This document shows positions 6,774-14,965 of a stretch of DNA of 23,498 bases, piece after piece. The notes under the pieces were generated by a model. The model was given only the letters and a program-made list of their open reading frames with translations, did not search any database and was not told where the DNA came from. The translations under genes were made by a program, and so were the position numbers. Numbering within the stretch: the first letter of the stretch is position 1; every line of letters begins with the position of its first letter. The DNA comes from Clostridiales bacterium. Lineage in GTDB: Bacteria > Bacillota > Clostridia > Oscillospirales > Acutalibacteraceae. The stretch is taken from positions 1-23,498 of the forward strand of contig JAJBVC010000142.1 of the NCBI GenBank assembly GCA_020860025.1, in the 5' to 3' direction.

Positions 6774-9221
6774 TAAAGCCGTTTCATTTCTGATAACACG
6801 GGTGCAAAGGTCACCGTTTTCATATTCAAGCAGGACTAAATAATCATCGGGATACGCAAAATATATAATAGATGAATTTTCCTCGATTTCTTTCAGCTTC
6901 TCGGAATCGGTTACTGTTGTACCGTTTGTAAAATCATTGTTCATAACAAATTCGTCGCCCTGTGATTCATCTGCGTTTATGCTTAAGCTCCACGTTGTAT
7001 AAATTATCGGTGAAATGCGGCTCGTAACTAAATTTGAAGAACGGTTCGGATAATAATCATCAATTATATTCTTAACGCTTTTGAGCGTAGCCGATACTAT
7101 TTCGGATTTGGTATCTGTATCAAAAAGCAGTTCGTATTCACCGCTTGATTTAAGGTAATTTACCGTATTTGTCATACTCTCGTAAATATAGTATGTTACG
7201 GCGCAGTCTCCGTCCGTATAAATAACATCCGCAACATAATACGTATCGTCGTCATATTCTTCATAGATAGTATCGCTTGTGCAAAAGCATACGGCACCGA
7301 TTGCCTTTTCATCCGTCAGGAAACGCTCTTTATAATCCATATTCAGTAAATCGGCAAGAAGAGCGTCACGTAAAGCGTCTGTATTCTCAATATCCTGCGT
7401 TTCGTAACCGTCAGACAGAACGAGCTTAGCATTGCCTTGAGTTAAAATTTGCTTTGTTGCGCTTTCGGTCAGCATATTATAAGTACCTGCATTTTGGAAG
7501 AAAATATATTCATTAAAATAATCGGAGTCTAAAGAGGCGAACAAATCACTTTGTTCCTCATCCTTTCTGCTTGAAGAAAGTAAAAATTCAAGCTCCTCTT
7601 TATTTGCGCTACTGTCCGACAGTGAAAGAATTTCTGCATAATCCTCAGCGTCGGTTACATTGTATTGACGAGATACAAGCACTCCCGATTTAAGCTCATA
7701 AACAATTTCAACGAATGTGCCGTCACCGTTTTTCGGATTTTCGGCAAGAAGAGTGTGAAGCGATTCCAGTTTTTCCAAATCCTCGCTGTCGGAATAAAGA
7801 CCTATATAGTCGTTTGACCATATTTGAGTAACACTTTGAGAGTAAGAATTATCAAGCAGATTTACAGTATATCCGCCTGTAAAATTGGTAGCGGCATTGC
7901 TTATGGTAGCGTACTTGATTTCATCAATCGGCGGAACGTATGTTGAATAGCCGAAAGCGCCGTTTGAAAGAATTATAATAACCGCAATAACCGAAACACC
8001 GCCGGCTATGCACGGTATAAATGATTTAAGAGTGTGCTTAATTTTTCGACTGTTTATTAATATAATAACGGCATAAGTCAGCGCTATTGCAACCACTGCA
8101 ATCAAAACTGCAATCAAAACGCTTATGTTATATTCCAAATCCGTAAATATATCGGTATAAAGATAAACTGCCAAAGCGGCTGCTGCAATACCTACTTCAA
8201 CAGCGAAAAAGCGTGAAGCAAACGTACTTAATCCGTGAATACCGGCATTTTCAACCTTGCGTTTAATAAAGAGCTTTTCAGCAACAAATAAAACTAAAAC
8301 GCTTACGGCAAGCCAGATAAGAACAGGAGCAATATAATTTATCGGCACACTTTCATAGTCGTAACCGCCGAATCCGTACCAAAGCGCATCACTTTGCGTT
8401 TTTGAGCCACGAAAAAGAAATGAAAATACATTATCGCTTATATCGTAATTGCCGATAGCCTTGCTGAAAAACAGCGGATTAAAATTAGAAGTGATATTTA
8501 CAAGCGAACGTGAATCGAACGTATCGGACGAAAAAATACTTGCACGGTTATATCCTCTTAAAAAGCAATTTGCCATTGCGTCGGCACTGCAAACAAGAAC
8601 AGTCGGTGTAAGTGTAAGTCCTGCGCAAAAAGCCGTGCTTTCAATAAATGTTGAGCAAATTATCATACTGACGGACATAAGAGCAAAGCCTATGAGCATA
8701 TACGCAAAATATGCCACGAAAAGAATTAAGCCGCCCAATATCATATAACTCGGATGGGCAAGATAGTAAATATTCATAAAAACATCTATCAGTATCGGAA
8801 CAAACGCCGAAAGCGCCATCATAACAATAGATGAAAGAGTACGGTTTTTAAACATTGTTTTTCTGTCAAGCGCCGTTGAAAAATAGAAGTTGACAGTCTT
8901 TTTACGCATTAAAAAGCTGTATGAAAAAATTGCAAACAAAACGCCGGTTATAATCGCAAAAATTCCGACACAAAGCTGCGTATCCGAATAATGACTTATT
9001 CCCGTTAAAACACATACAAAATTTTCTCTTGTGGCAGCCAATGCCTCGGCACGTGTTTCCCTGACGGTGAAGTATGTCCTGAGTATTTCAAACGGCTTGT
9101 ATATAAAGAACATACAGGCGATAAGAAAAGATAAAACAGACGGGAATATCAGGCTTTTTAAGCTGTGTTTAAAATCATAACGAGCCGATTTTTTATTCGC
9201 TGAATATTTTTGTAATGTCAT
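6762..9221 (-). CDS. ABC transporter permease with a large C-terminal extracytoplasmic domain
   Basis: The 819-residue membrane protein has hydrophobic spans near residues 24-41, 84-105, 130-150, 160-190, 298-316, 340-357, 366-390 and 403-420. After that come about 400 residues rich in Asp, Glu, Ser and Tyr with no further span, probably outside the cell. The start at 9221 (MTLQKYSANKK) is chosen because GGAGG lies upstream (9235-9231); an in-frame start at 9416 would overlap the ATPase gene by over 200 bases. With this start the overlap is 29 bases, giving coupling to the ATPase. It would be the membrane half of a YtrBC-like exporter. The cargo is unknown and the tail domain is not one I recognise. 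Confidence 0.85.
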   Translation of the reverse strand: MTLQKYSANKKSARYDFKHSLKSLIFPSVLSFLIACMFFIYKPFEILRTYFTVRETRAEALAATRENFVCVLTGISHYSDTQLCVGIFAIITGVLFAIFSYSFLMRKKTVNFYFSTALDRKTMFKNRTLSSIVMMALSAFVPILIDVFMNIYYLAHPSYMILGGLILFVAYFAYMLIGFALMSVSMIICSTFIESTAFCAGLTLTPTVLVCSADAMANCFLRGYNRASIFSSDTFDSRSLVNITSNFNPLFFSKAIGNYDISDNVFSFLFRGSKTQSDALWYGFGGYDYESVPINYIAPVLIWLAVSVLVLFVAEKLFIKRKVENAGIHGLSTFASRFFAVEVGIAAAALAVYLYTDIFTDLEYNISVLIAVLIAVVAIALTYAVIILINSRKIKHTLKSFIPCIAGGVSVIAVIIILSNGAFGYSTYVPPIDEIKYATISNAATNFTGGYTVNLLDNSYSQSVTQIWSNDYIGLYSDSEDLEKLESLHTLLAENPKNGDGTFVEIVYELKSGVLVSRQYNVTDAEDYAEILSLSDSSANKEELEFLLSSSRKDEEQSDLFASLDSDYFNEYIFFQNAGTYNMLTESATKQILTQGNAKLVLSDGYETQDIENTDALRDALLADLLNMDYKERFLTDEKAIGAVCFCTSDTIYEEYDDDTYYVADVIYTDGDCAVTYYIYESMTNTVNYLKSSGEYELLFDTDTKSEIVSATLKSVKNIIDDYYPNRSSNLVTSRISPIIYTTWSLSINADESQGDEFVMNNDFTNGTTVTDSEKLKEIEENSSIIYFAYPDDYLVLLEYENGDLCTRVIRNETALDFI

Positions 9222-10089
9222 AATTTTTATCCTCCATTTCATTAAGGAAAACCTCTTCCAAAGACAGCGTAATACTGTCAATATGAATAGGATTAAGAGA
9301 TTTAAGGCACTGCTCGTCAAGAGAACTGTCAACAATAACGGTCGCTGTTTTGCCCTCAACGGTAATTCCTTTATTTTCGATTTTGTCAAATTTGCCCTCA
9401 TCAATATCTTCAGCAAATATCAGCCTGAATTTTTTGTACGCACCGCTTATGTCGTCGACGTTTGCATTCATAGCAAGTTTTTTACCGTTAATAAGCGCAA
9501 CGTGGTCGCACAGGTCTGACACCTCCTGCAAATTATGACTGCTCATTATCATAGAGCATCCTGTTTCAGCCATATATTCAAGAAAGAGTTTTTTGCAAAG
9601 ATTTCTCTTTTGAGGGTCGATACCGTCAAAAACCTCGTCAAGAAGCATATATTTGGGCATAGTTGACATTGCAAGAACAATTTCCGCCTGACGCTGCATT
9701 CCTTTTGAAAAAGCGCCGATATTCTTTTTAACGTCAAGACCCATAGCGTCGGTCATATTGTTAAATACCTTTTCCGAAAAATTCGGGAAATATCCCTTGT
9801 ACATTTTCTTCATCTTTAAAAGATTGGCGTTTTTTAAAAAATAAATATCGTCGGGAACATAGAATAAATCAGCACGAAGCCGTCCGTTATCGAAAACATT
9901 CTCGCCGTTAATCATAACACAGCCGCCGTCAGCCTTGTAAATTCCGGCACACGTTTTAAGAAGTGTGGTCTTTCCGGCTCCGTTATATCCGACCAAACCG
10001 TAAATTGACGCCTCTTCAACTTTAAAAGATATATTTTCTATAGCGGTGAAATCACCGAATTTTTTTGTTACATTATTTATCTCAATCAT
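9193..10089 (-). CDS. ABC transporter ATP-binding protein (YtrB-like)
   Basis: The 298-residue ATPase has Walker A GYNGAGKTT (34-42), a divergent signature FSKGMQ (127-132) in place of LSGGQ, Walker B YMLLDE (147-152, with Asp151 and Glu152) and the switch histidine 185 in SSHNLQE. About 90 C-terminal residues form an accessory region, as in YtrB and related ABC-2 type ATPases. The start MIEINNVTKKFG at 10089 is chosen over the longer frame because AGGTGA lies five bases ahead and it overlaps the GntR stop by only eight bases. It is the middle gene of a regulator, ATPase, permease operon, energises the permease and is presumably repressed by the GntR protein. Confidence 0.93.
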   Translation of the reverse strand: MIEINNVTKKFGDFTAIENISFKVEEASIYGLVGYNGAGKTTLLKTCAGIYKADGGCVMINGENVFDNGRLRADLFYVPDDIYFLKNANLLKMKKMYKGYFPNFSEKVFNNMTDAMGLDVKKNIGAFSKGMQRQAEIVLAMSTMPKYMLLDEVFDGIDPQKRNLCKKLFLEYMAETGCSMIMSSHNLQEVSDLCDHVALINGKKLAMNANVDDISGAYKKFRLIFAEDIDEGKFDKIENKGITVEGKTATVIVDSSLDEQCLKSLNPIHIDSITLSLEEVFLNEMEDKNYDITKIFSE

Positions 10090-10459
10090 TAAAATCACCT
10101 GCTTTGTAGATTTCTTCAATCAGAGTATGAAGCTCCTGTTCGCTGACGCCCCTTGCCTTTGCGGATGTAACAGCCGTTTTAACCTCGTCAAGCACGCCCT
10201 CTTTTATCTTTGCGTTTTCAAGCGGATTTGACGAAACGAAAATTCCTCTGCCCTGAGCCGAATATGTAACTCCGTCGTTTTCAAGCTCGGCAAACGCACG
10301 TTTGATTGTGTTGACGTTTATGTTAAGCGAATTTGACAGTGAGCGAATCGAAGGCAGCTTGTCACCGGGTTTGTACACTCCCGTATTTATCAGCATTATC
10401 ACTTGCTCCTTTATCTGCTCGTAAATCGGAACACGGCTGTGATAATCTATGAAAATCAA
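10082..10459 (-). CDS. GntR-family (YtrA subfamily) transcriptional repressor
   Basis: The 125-residue protein has an N-terminal winged helix (YEQIKEQVIMLI, then GDKLPSIRSLSNSLNINVNTIKR, then the wing GRGIFVSS) and a short helical tail of about 45 residues. That architecture is typical of YtrA-type regulators of ABC operons. The start codon is TTG at 10459, supported by AAGGAG eight bases upstream (10473-10468); an ATG within the intervening sequence runs straight into a stop. The gene leads the ATPase-permease operon and ends eight bases inside the ATPase gene. An 11-pair palindrome over the predicted transcription start (10493-10519) is the likely autoregulatory operator. Confidence 0.92.
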   Translation of the reverse strand: MIFIDYHSRVPIYEQIKEQVIMLINTGVYKPGDKLPSIRSLSNSLNINVNTIKRAFAELENDGVTYSAQGRGIFVSSNPLENAKIKEGVLDEVKTAVTSAKARGVSEQELHTLIEEIYKAGDFND

Positions 10460-10492
10460 GCTATCATCTCCTTTTAATTTCTGTAGTTAGCT

Positions 10493-10519
10493 AACTGTGC
10501 TATCACATATAGCACAGTT
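10493..10519. promoter_or_regulatory. Operator palindrome for the GntR/YtrA-like repressor
   Basis: AACTGTGCTAT (10493-10503), a five-base spacer and ATAGCACAGTT (10509-10519) form a perfect 11-base inverted repeat. It sits directly downstream of the predicted -10 box and so covers the transcription start, where a repressor would block initiation. Confidence 0.8.
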
Positions 10520-10521
10520 TT

Positions 10522-10550
10522 AAAATAGCATACCTGATTTCTTTTGTCAA
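10522..10550 (-). promoter_or_regulatory. Promoter of the GntR-ABC operon
   Basis: On the minus strand a perfect TTGACA (10550-10545) is 17 bases from TATTTT (10527-10522). The -10 is preceded by TGC, giving an extended -10. The operator palindrome follows within two bases. Confidence 0.75.
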
Positions 10551-10595
10551 TAGCTTTTTCAAAAATTTCAAAAAAATAAAATTCCACGACAAAAA

Positions 10596-10614
10596 GCACA
10601 GTAAAAAACACAGT
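10596..10614 (+). promoter_or_regulatory. Two operator-like half-sites upstream of the alpha-galactosidase promoter
   Basis: GCACAGT (10596-10602) and ACACAGT (10608-10614) repeat the right half of the GntR operator as direct copies 12 bases apart. They lie just upstream of the alpha-galactosidase -35 box. They may be weak secondary sites or chance. Confidence 0.35.
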
Positions 10615-10630
10615 ATAACTTCGCTCAGGG

Positions 10631-10659
10631 TTGCAAAAAATAAATCATTATGTTATATT
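10631..10659 (+). promoter_or_regulatory. Promoter of the alpha-galactosidase gene
   Basis: TTGCAA (10631-10636) and TATATT (10654-10659) are spaced by 17 bases, about 33 bases before the ATG at 10692. Confidence 0.6.
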
Positions 10660-10691
10660 TAAATTATATAGGTATATAGGAGGCTGACGTT

Positions 10692-12335
10692 ATGGATTAT
10701 AAGTTTCATTTTAAATACACATCAAATAATCATACGTATGAAACAACGAATCCTGAAAATATGCATTTCTCTGTTTTGTGCAATGAGGACAATGATATTT
10801 TGACCGTAACTCTCTGCCCGAGAGCGAAGGTTTCATTTGATGAATTTAAAATTATACGTGATTTTAAATTTAATAACAGTCAGCGTATTTTTACAAACGG
10901 TTACCAAAGCTGGACGCTTTCAAAGGAATATGCGCCGAACAGCAGTATGGATGAGTTCAATCCGAAGCTTTTGGGAATAGAAAAGAAAAAATTTAATCCT
11001 CGTGGTATTTGGGGAGCGGGCGACCTTACTTTTCACGATTATCCGCAAAAGAGCAAGGTTTTTTACGGCTACACCTACGGCTATGTCCGTGAAGAAAATG
11101 ATATAACTCTATTCGGCTCACTCAGCGAACGAGCGGCTTATACAATAATAACATTCGACGCTAATGATAATACAATCACGTTTGAAAAGGATTTGGACGG
11201 CGTTACGTATAAAGACGAGTGTGTATTGCTCTCGCTTACAACAATCAAGGGTTCGGATGATTACTGCTTTGACAAATATTTTGAACAAATGAATATCCAA
11301 AAGCCTGAAAGCAAGCCGATATGCGGATATACAACGTGGTATAATTACTACTCAAGTATCAATGAAGATATTGTTCATCGTGACCTTGAAGCATTGGCGT
11401 CTCTTGACTGTAAGGTAGACGTTTTTCAAATTGACGACGGTTACGAAAGGGCGGTAGGCGACTGGCTTGAGCCTGATGAAAAAAAGTTTCCTAACGGATT
11501 AAAAGCTATTGCCGATGAAATTCATTCTCACAATCTTCTTGCGGGTTTATGGCTTGCGCCTTTTGCTGTAACTCCGAAGTCGCATATATACAAGGCTCAT
11601 CCCGATTGGCTTGTCCGAGATGAAAACGGCAGGGCGCATTACGTTTCTCATAATTGGGGAGGCTTTTATGCCCTTGATATATTAAATCCCGAGGTTCAGC
11701 AGTATGTTTACAAAGTGTTGTATACTGTAACAAGTATTTACGGCTTTGATTTGCTCAAACTTGATTTCTTGTACGCTTGCTCCAATGTTCCGATTCATAA
11801 CCGCACTCGTGCCGAGCTTATGCACATTGCAATGGATAATATCCGCTCTGCCTGTCCCAATACGCTTATACTTGCCTGCGGAGTTCCGCTGGCGCCTGTT
11901 TTCGGTGCGGTAGATTACTGCCGTATCGGTGCTGATATTTCGCCGGATTGGTTTAAGAAGCCGTTTTCACGTGAAGATGTATCAACGCCTAATGCGATTC
12001 TAAATTCCGTATTTCGTCGACAGCTTGATAACCGAGCTTTTCTGTCAGACCCAGATGTACTTTTCCTGCGTGAAGATACTAAACTGTCCTCTGTTCAAAA
12101 AGATATTATAGCCTTAATAAATTCGATTACAGGCTCTGTTCATTTCGTGTCGGATAATGTCTCGGAGTATTCGGATACTGCGCTTGCTTGCTTCAAGTCG
12201 GTTATCGGCTCTGAAGGCAAAATTATATCAGCCGAAGTTCAGCAAAATAATATTTTAACCGTCGATTATGTCCTGAACGATTCTCAATCTCGTTTGTCGG
12301 TTGACCTTAATCTCGGTACAATTTTGAGACAGTAA
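10692..12335 (+). CDS. Alpha-galactosidase, glycoside hydrolase family 36
   Basis: The 547-residue enzyme should hydrolyse terminal alpha-galactose from raffinose-type oligosaccharides or similar glycans. An N-terminal beta-sandwich region (about 1-200) precedes the (beta/alpha)8 barrel with GYTTWYNYYSS (212-222), FQIDDGYE (245-252) and GLWLAPF (285-291). The predicted nucleophile is Asp358 in LKLDFLYA and the acid/base is Asp415 in CRIGADISPDW. The length matches the short GH36 enzymes (Thermotoga GalA, about 550 residues), not the roughly 730-residue AgaA type. There is no signal peptide, so the enzyme is cytoplasmic and acts on imported sugar, although no transporter lies in the window. 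AGGAGG (10678-10683) is eight bases before the ATG. It appears to be transcribed alone. Confidence 0.93.
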   Translation: MDYKFHFKYTSNNHTYETTNPENMHFSVLCNEDNDILTVTLCPRAKVSFDEFKIIRDFKFNNSQRIFTNGYQSWTLSKEYAPNSSMDEFNPKLLGIEKKKFNPRGIWGAGDLTFHDYPQKSKVFYGYTYGYVREENDITLFGSLSERAAYTIITFDANDNTITFEKDLDGVTYKDECVLLSLTTIKGSDDYCFDKYFEQMNIQKPESKPICGYTTWYNYYSSINEDIVHRDLEALASLDCKVDVFQIDDGYERAVGDWLEPDEKKFPNGLKAIADEIHSHNLLAGLWLAPFAVTPKSHIYKAHPDWLVRDENGRAHYVSHNWGGFYALDILNPEVQQYVYKVLYTVTSIYGFDLLKLDFLYACSNVPIHNRTRAELMHIAMDNIRSACPNTLILACGVPLAPVFGAVDYCRIGADISPDWFKKPFSREDVSTPNAILNSVFRRQLDNRAFLSDPDVLFLREDTKLSSVQKDIIALINSITGSVHFVSDNVSEYSDTALACFKSVIGSEGKIISAEVQQNNILTVDYVLNDSQSRLSVDLNLGTILRQ

Positions 12336-12415
12336 TCGCTCAAAACTTTTTGCTTTAATAAATAAAAATTCAATTTATTCTAAAATTCTTTTTTGCCAAT
12401 TTTGGAGGCATTCAT

Positions 12416-12853
12416 ATGATGATTTCAACAAAAGGCCGTTACGCCCTCAGATTCGCTCTCGACCTTGCACAAAATTCAAACGGTAACACCGTCTCGCTTA
12501 AGTCGGTAGCCTCTCGTCAGTCAATATCAAAGAAGTATCTTGAGCAGATAGTTCCGCTTCTCGTAAATGCAAATATTATAGTTTCGTCCCGTGGCTCTTC
12601 GGGCGGTTATAAGCTTGCACGCTCGGCTGATTCAATAACGGTTGCGGAAGTGCTTACCGCTTCCGACGGCACACTTGCGCCTGTTTCGTGTCTTGCTGCG
12701 GAGGTAAATACTTGCCCTAAGTCAGCGGAATGTATTACTCTGCCTGTTTGGCAGGGACTTCAGAATGTGGTGACGGAATATCTCACGTCAATAACTCTCC
12801 AATCTGTTGTTGATTCCTATATTTCCCGCTCATCGGATGAATATTATATCTAA
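12416..12853 (+). CDS. Rrf2-family regulator with a three-cysteine (Fe-S) motif
   Basis: The 145-residue protein begins MISTKGRYALRFALDLA, the classical Rrf2/IscR N-terminus, with recognition helix region SKKYLEQIV and wing SSGGYKLAR (61-69). After the wing it has Cys92, Cys100 and Cys106 (C-x7-C-x5-C), close to the spacing that holds a 2Fe-2S cluster in IscR, so sensing of Fe-S status, oxygen or NO is plausible. GGAGG (12404-12408) precedes the ATG by seven bases; a second ATG directly follows. No iscS/iscU genes are adjacent, unlike many IscR loci. It sits between the alpha-galactosidase and the glycan operon, and whether it controls either is unknown. Confidence 0.9.
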   Translation: MMISTKGRYALRFALDLAQNSNGNTVSLKSVASRQSISKKYLEQIVPLLVNANIIVSSRGSSGGYKLARSADSITVAEVLTASDGTLAPVSCLAAEVNTCPKSAECITLPVWQGLQNVVTEYLTSITLQSVVDSYISRSSDEYYI

Positions 12854-12905
12854 AAATATATTAAGAATGTAAGAATTCAACGGCATTAACGGCATTATAA
12901 ATATG

Positions 12906-12934
12906 TTGCAATTTTATTGCAATTCTGATATACT
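12906..12934 (+). promoter_or_regulatory. Promoter of the glycan operon, with an overlapping palindrome
   Basis: TTGCAA (12906-12911) and TATACT (12929-12934) are spaced 17 bases apart, and the -10 is extended by TGA. The -35 is part of a perfect inverted repeat TTGCAAT-ttt-ATTGCAA (12906-12922), which could be a regulator site. A second -10-like TATAAT (12934-12939) overlaps. The leader to the rmlA ATG would be about 100 bases. Confidence 0.6.
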
Positions 12935-13037
12935 ATAATGTAACTATAATTATACTCATATAGTGTTTTGTATTGAGTACGTAAGAGTCATTAGGAAATG
13001 CGATTTTACATATGTTACAGTGAGGATTTGTTTTATT

Positions 13038-13922
13038 ATGAAAGGAATAATTTTAGCCGGAGGTTCCGGAACAAGATTATACCCATTAACGAGAGTTACA
13101 TCAAAACAATTATTACCGGTGTATGATAAACCGATGATTTATTATCCTTTATCAACTCTTATGCTGGCAGGTATTAAGGAAATTTTAATTATTTCAGCAC
13201 CTATTGACACACCGAGGTTTGAAGAGCTTTTAGGTGACGGAAGTCAGTTCGGAATGAAGCTTTCTTATGCTGTTCAGCCTTCTCCCGACGGACTTGCTCA
13301 GGCATTTATTATTGGCGAGGATTTTATCGGAAATGATAGTTGTGCTATGATTTTGGGCGATAACATTTTTTACGGCGGTTGGTTCAGGAAAAATCTTAAG
13401 GACGCAAAAGAAAAAGCCAATAACGGTGAAGCAACTATTTTCGGATATTATGTTCAAGATCCCGAAAGATTCGGCATTGTTGAATTTGACAATACCAAGA
13501 AAGTCATTTCTGTTGAAGAAAAGCCTAAAGAGCCTAAAAGCAATTATGCCATTACCGGATTGTATTTCTATCCGAAGGGTGTATCAAATATGGCAAAAAA
13601 TGTTACACCATCCGACAGAGGAGAACTTGAAATAACGACTTTAAACGAAATGTATTTAAAACAAAATATTCTTAATGTGCAAATTTTAGGAAGAGGATTT
13701 GCTTGGATGGATACCGGAACAATGGACAGTCTTATGGACGCTTCAAATTTTGTACAAACTGTTCAAAACAGGCAAGGCGTTGTTATATCGGCACCTGAAG
13801 AAATTGCTTTTCATGAAAAATGGATTAACAAAGAACAATTAATTAAAGCGGCTCATCTGTACGGAAAATCTCCATATGGCGAACATTTAATGAACGTAGC
13901 AGACGGCAAATTTATTTTTTGA
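13038..13922 (+). CDS. rmlA: Glucose-1-phosphate thymidylyltransferase
   Basis: RmlA joins glucose-1-phosphate and dTTP to give dTDP-glucose, the first step to dTDP-deoxysugars. The 294-residue protein starts MKGIILAGGSGTRLYPLT, the nucleotidyltransferase signature, and has KQLLPVYDKPM and LGDNIFYG as in the short RmlA type. The start at 13038 matches the family N-terminus; an in-frame upstream extension of 25 residues is not family-like and is rejected. The ribosome site is modest (TGAGGA, 13021-13026, rather far upstream). It is the first gene of the glycan operon and its stop is eight bases from the rmlB start. The gene appears intact. Confidence 0.97.
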   Translation: MKGIILAGGSGTRLYPLTRVTSKQLLPVYDKPMIYYPLSTLMLAGIKEILIISAPIDTPRFEELLGDGSQFGMKLSYAVQPSPDGLAQAFIIGEDFIGNDSCAMILGDNIFYGGWFRKNLKDAKEKANNGEATIFGYYVQDPERFGIVEFDNTKKVISVEEKPKEPKSNYAITGLYFYPKGVSNMAKNVTPSDRGELEITTLNEMYLKQNILNVQILGRGFAWMDTGTMDSLMDASNFVQTVQNRQGVVISAPEEIAFHEKWINKEQLIKAAHLYGKSPYGEHLMNVADGKFIF

Positions 13923-13930
13923 GGTATTTT

Positions 13931-14950
13931 ATGACTATTGTTGTTACAGGCGGAGCGGGATTTATCGGCTCTAATTTTATATTCCATATGTTAAATAATC
14001 ATCCTGATTATAAGATAATTTGTCTTGACAAGCTTACGTATGCCGGCAATTTGTCCACATTAAAAAGTGTTATGGATAATGATAACTTTAAATTTGTAAA
14101 AGCCGATATATGTGACCGAGAAGCAATAGATAAATTGTTTTGCGAAGAAAAACCGGATATTGTTGTTAATTTTGCAGCCGAATCTCACGTTGACAGGTCT
14201 ATAGAAAATCCTGAAATTTTTCTTAAAACCAACATCATCGGAACGCAAGTATTAATGGATGCTTGCAGAAAATATAATGTTAAACGCTATCATCAGGTAT
14301 CTACCGATGAGGTGTACGGAGATTTACCTCTTGACAGGCCCGATATGTTTTTTACAGAGGAAACTCCGATACATACAAGCTCGCCGTACAGTTCGTCTAA
14401 AGCGGGAGCTGATTTGCTTGTATTGGCTTATTACAGAACGTATGGTTTGCCGATTACCGTAAGTCGTTGCAGCAACAATTACGGCCCGTATCATTTTCCT
14501 GAAAAACTGATTCCGCTAATGATTATTAACGCTTTAAATGATAAGCCGTTGCCTGTTTACGGAAACGGCTTAAATGTGCGGGATTGGCTTTATGTGGAAG
14601 ACCATTGTAAAGCAATTGATTTAATTCTTCAAAACGGAAGAGTCGGGGAAGTATATAACATCGGCGGACATAATGAGATGAAAAACATTGATATTGTTAA
14701 AATCATTTGTAAAGAATTAAGCAAGCCGGAAAGTTTAATCACCTATGTTACAGACAGAAAAGGTCATGATATGCGATATGCTATTGACCCTACGAAGATT
14801 TACAAAGAATTAGGCTGGCTGCCTGAAACAAAATTTGAAGATGGAATTAAAAAAACAATTAAATGGTATTTGGATAATAGATGTTGGTGGGAGGAAATAA
14901 TTTCCGGTGAATATCAAAACTATTATAAAAATATGTATGAAAACAGATAA
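13931..14950 (+). CDS. rmlB: dTDP-glucose 4,6-dehydratase
   Basis: RmlB converts dTDP-glucose to dTDP-4-keto-6-deoxyglucose. The 339-residue extended SDR has TGGAGFIGSN (6-15) for NAD, the catalytic STDEVYG stretch with the Asp-Glu pair, and YSSSKAGAD, the Tyr-x3-Lys site. The start at 13931 is chosen because GAGG (13921-13924) lies six bases upstream and MTIVVTGGAG is the usual N-terminus; a start 12 bases earlier is possible. The product feeds either RmlC/RmlD (absent here) or the 4-aminotransferase that follows, so the context points to a 4-amino sugar. Confidence 0.97.
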   Translation: MTIVVTGGAGFIGSNFIFHMLNNHPDYKIICLDKLTYAGNLSTLKSVMDNDNFKFVKADICDREAIDKLFCEEKPDIVVNFAAESHVDRSIENPEIFLKTNIIGTQVLMDACRKYNVKRYHQVSTDEVYGDLPLDRPDMFFTEETPIHTSSPYSSSKAGADLLVLAYYRTYGLPITVSRCSNNYGPYHFPEKLIPLMIINALNDKPLPVYGNGLNVRDWLYVEDHCKAIDLILQNGRVGEVYNIGGHNEMKNIDIVKIICKELSKPESLITYVTDRKGHDMRYAIDPTKIYKELGWLPETKFEDGIKKTIKWYLDNRCWWEEIISGEYQNYYKNMYENR

Positions 14951-14965
14951 AAGGGCGGGGAAAAT

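Noticed and set aside
9222..9416. N-terminal extension of the permease inside the ATPase gene
   Set aside because: It overlaps the conserved ATPase coding region, and a GGAGG site fits the start at 9221.
12881..12900. Direct repeat AACGGCATT twice in the gap before rmlA
   Set aside because: Only two nine-base copies with no placement relative to a promoter; likely chance.
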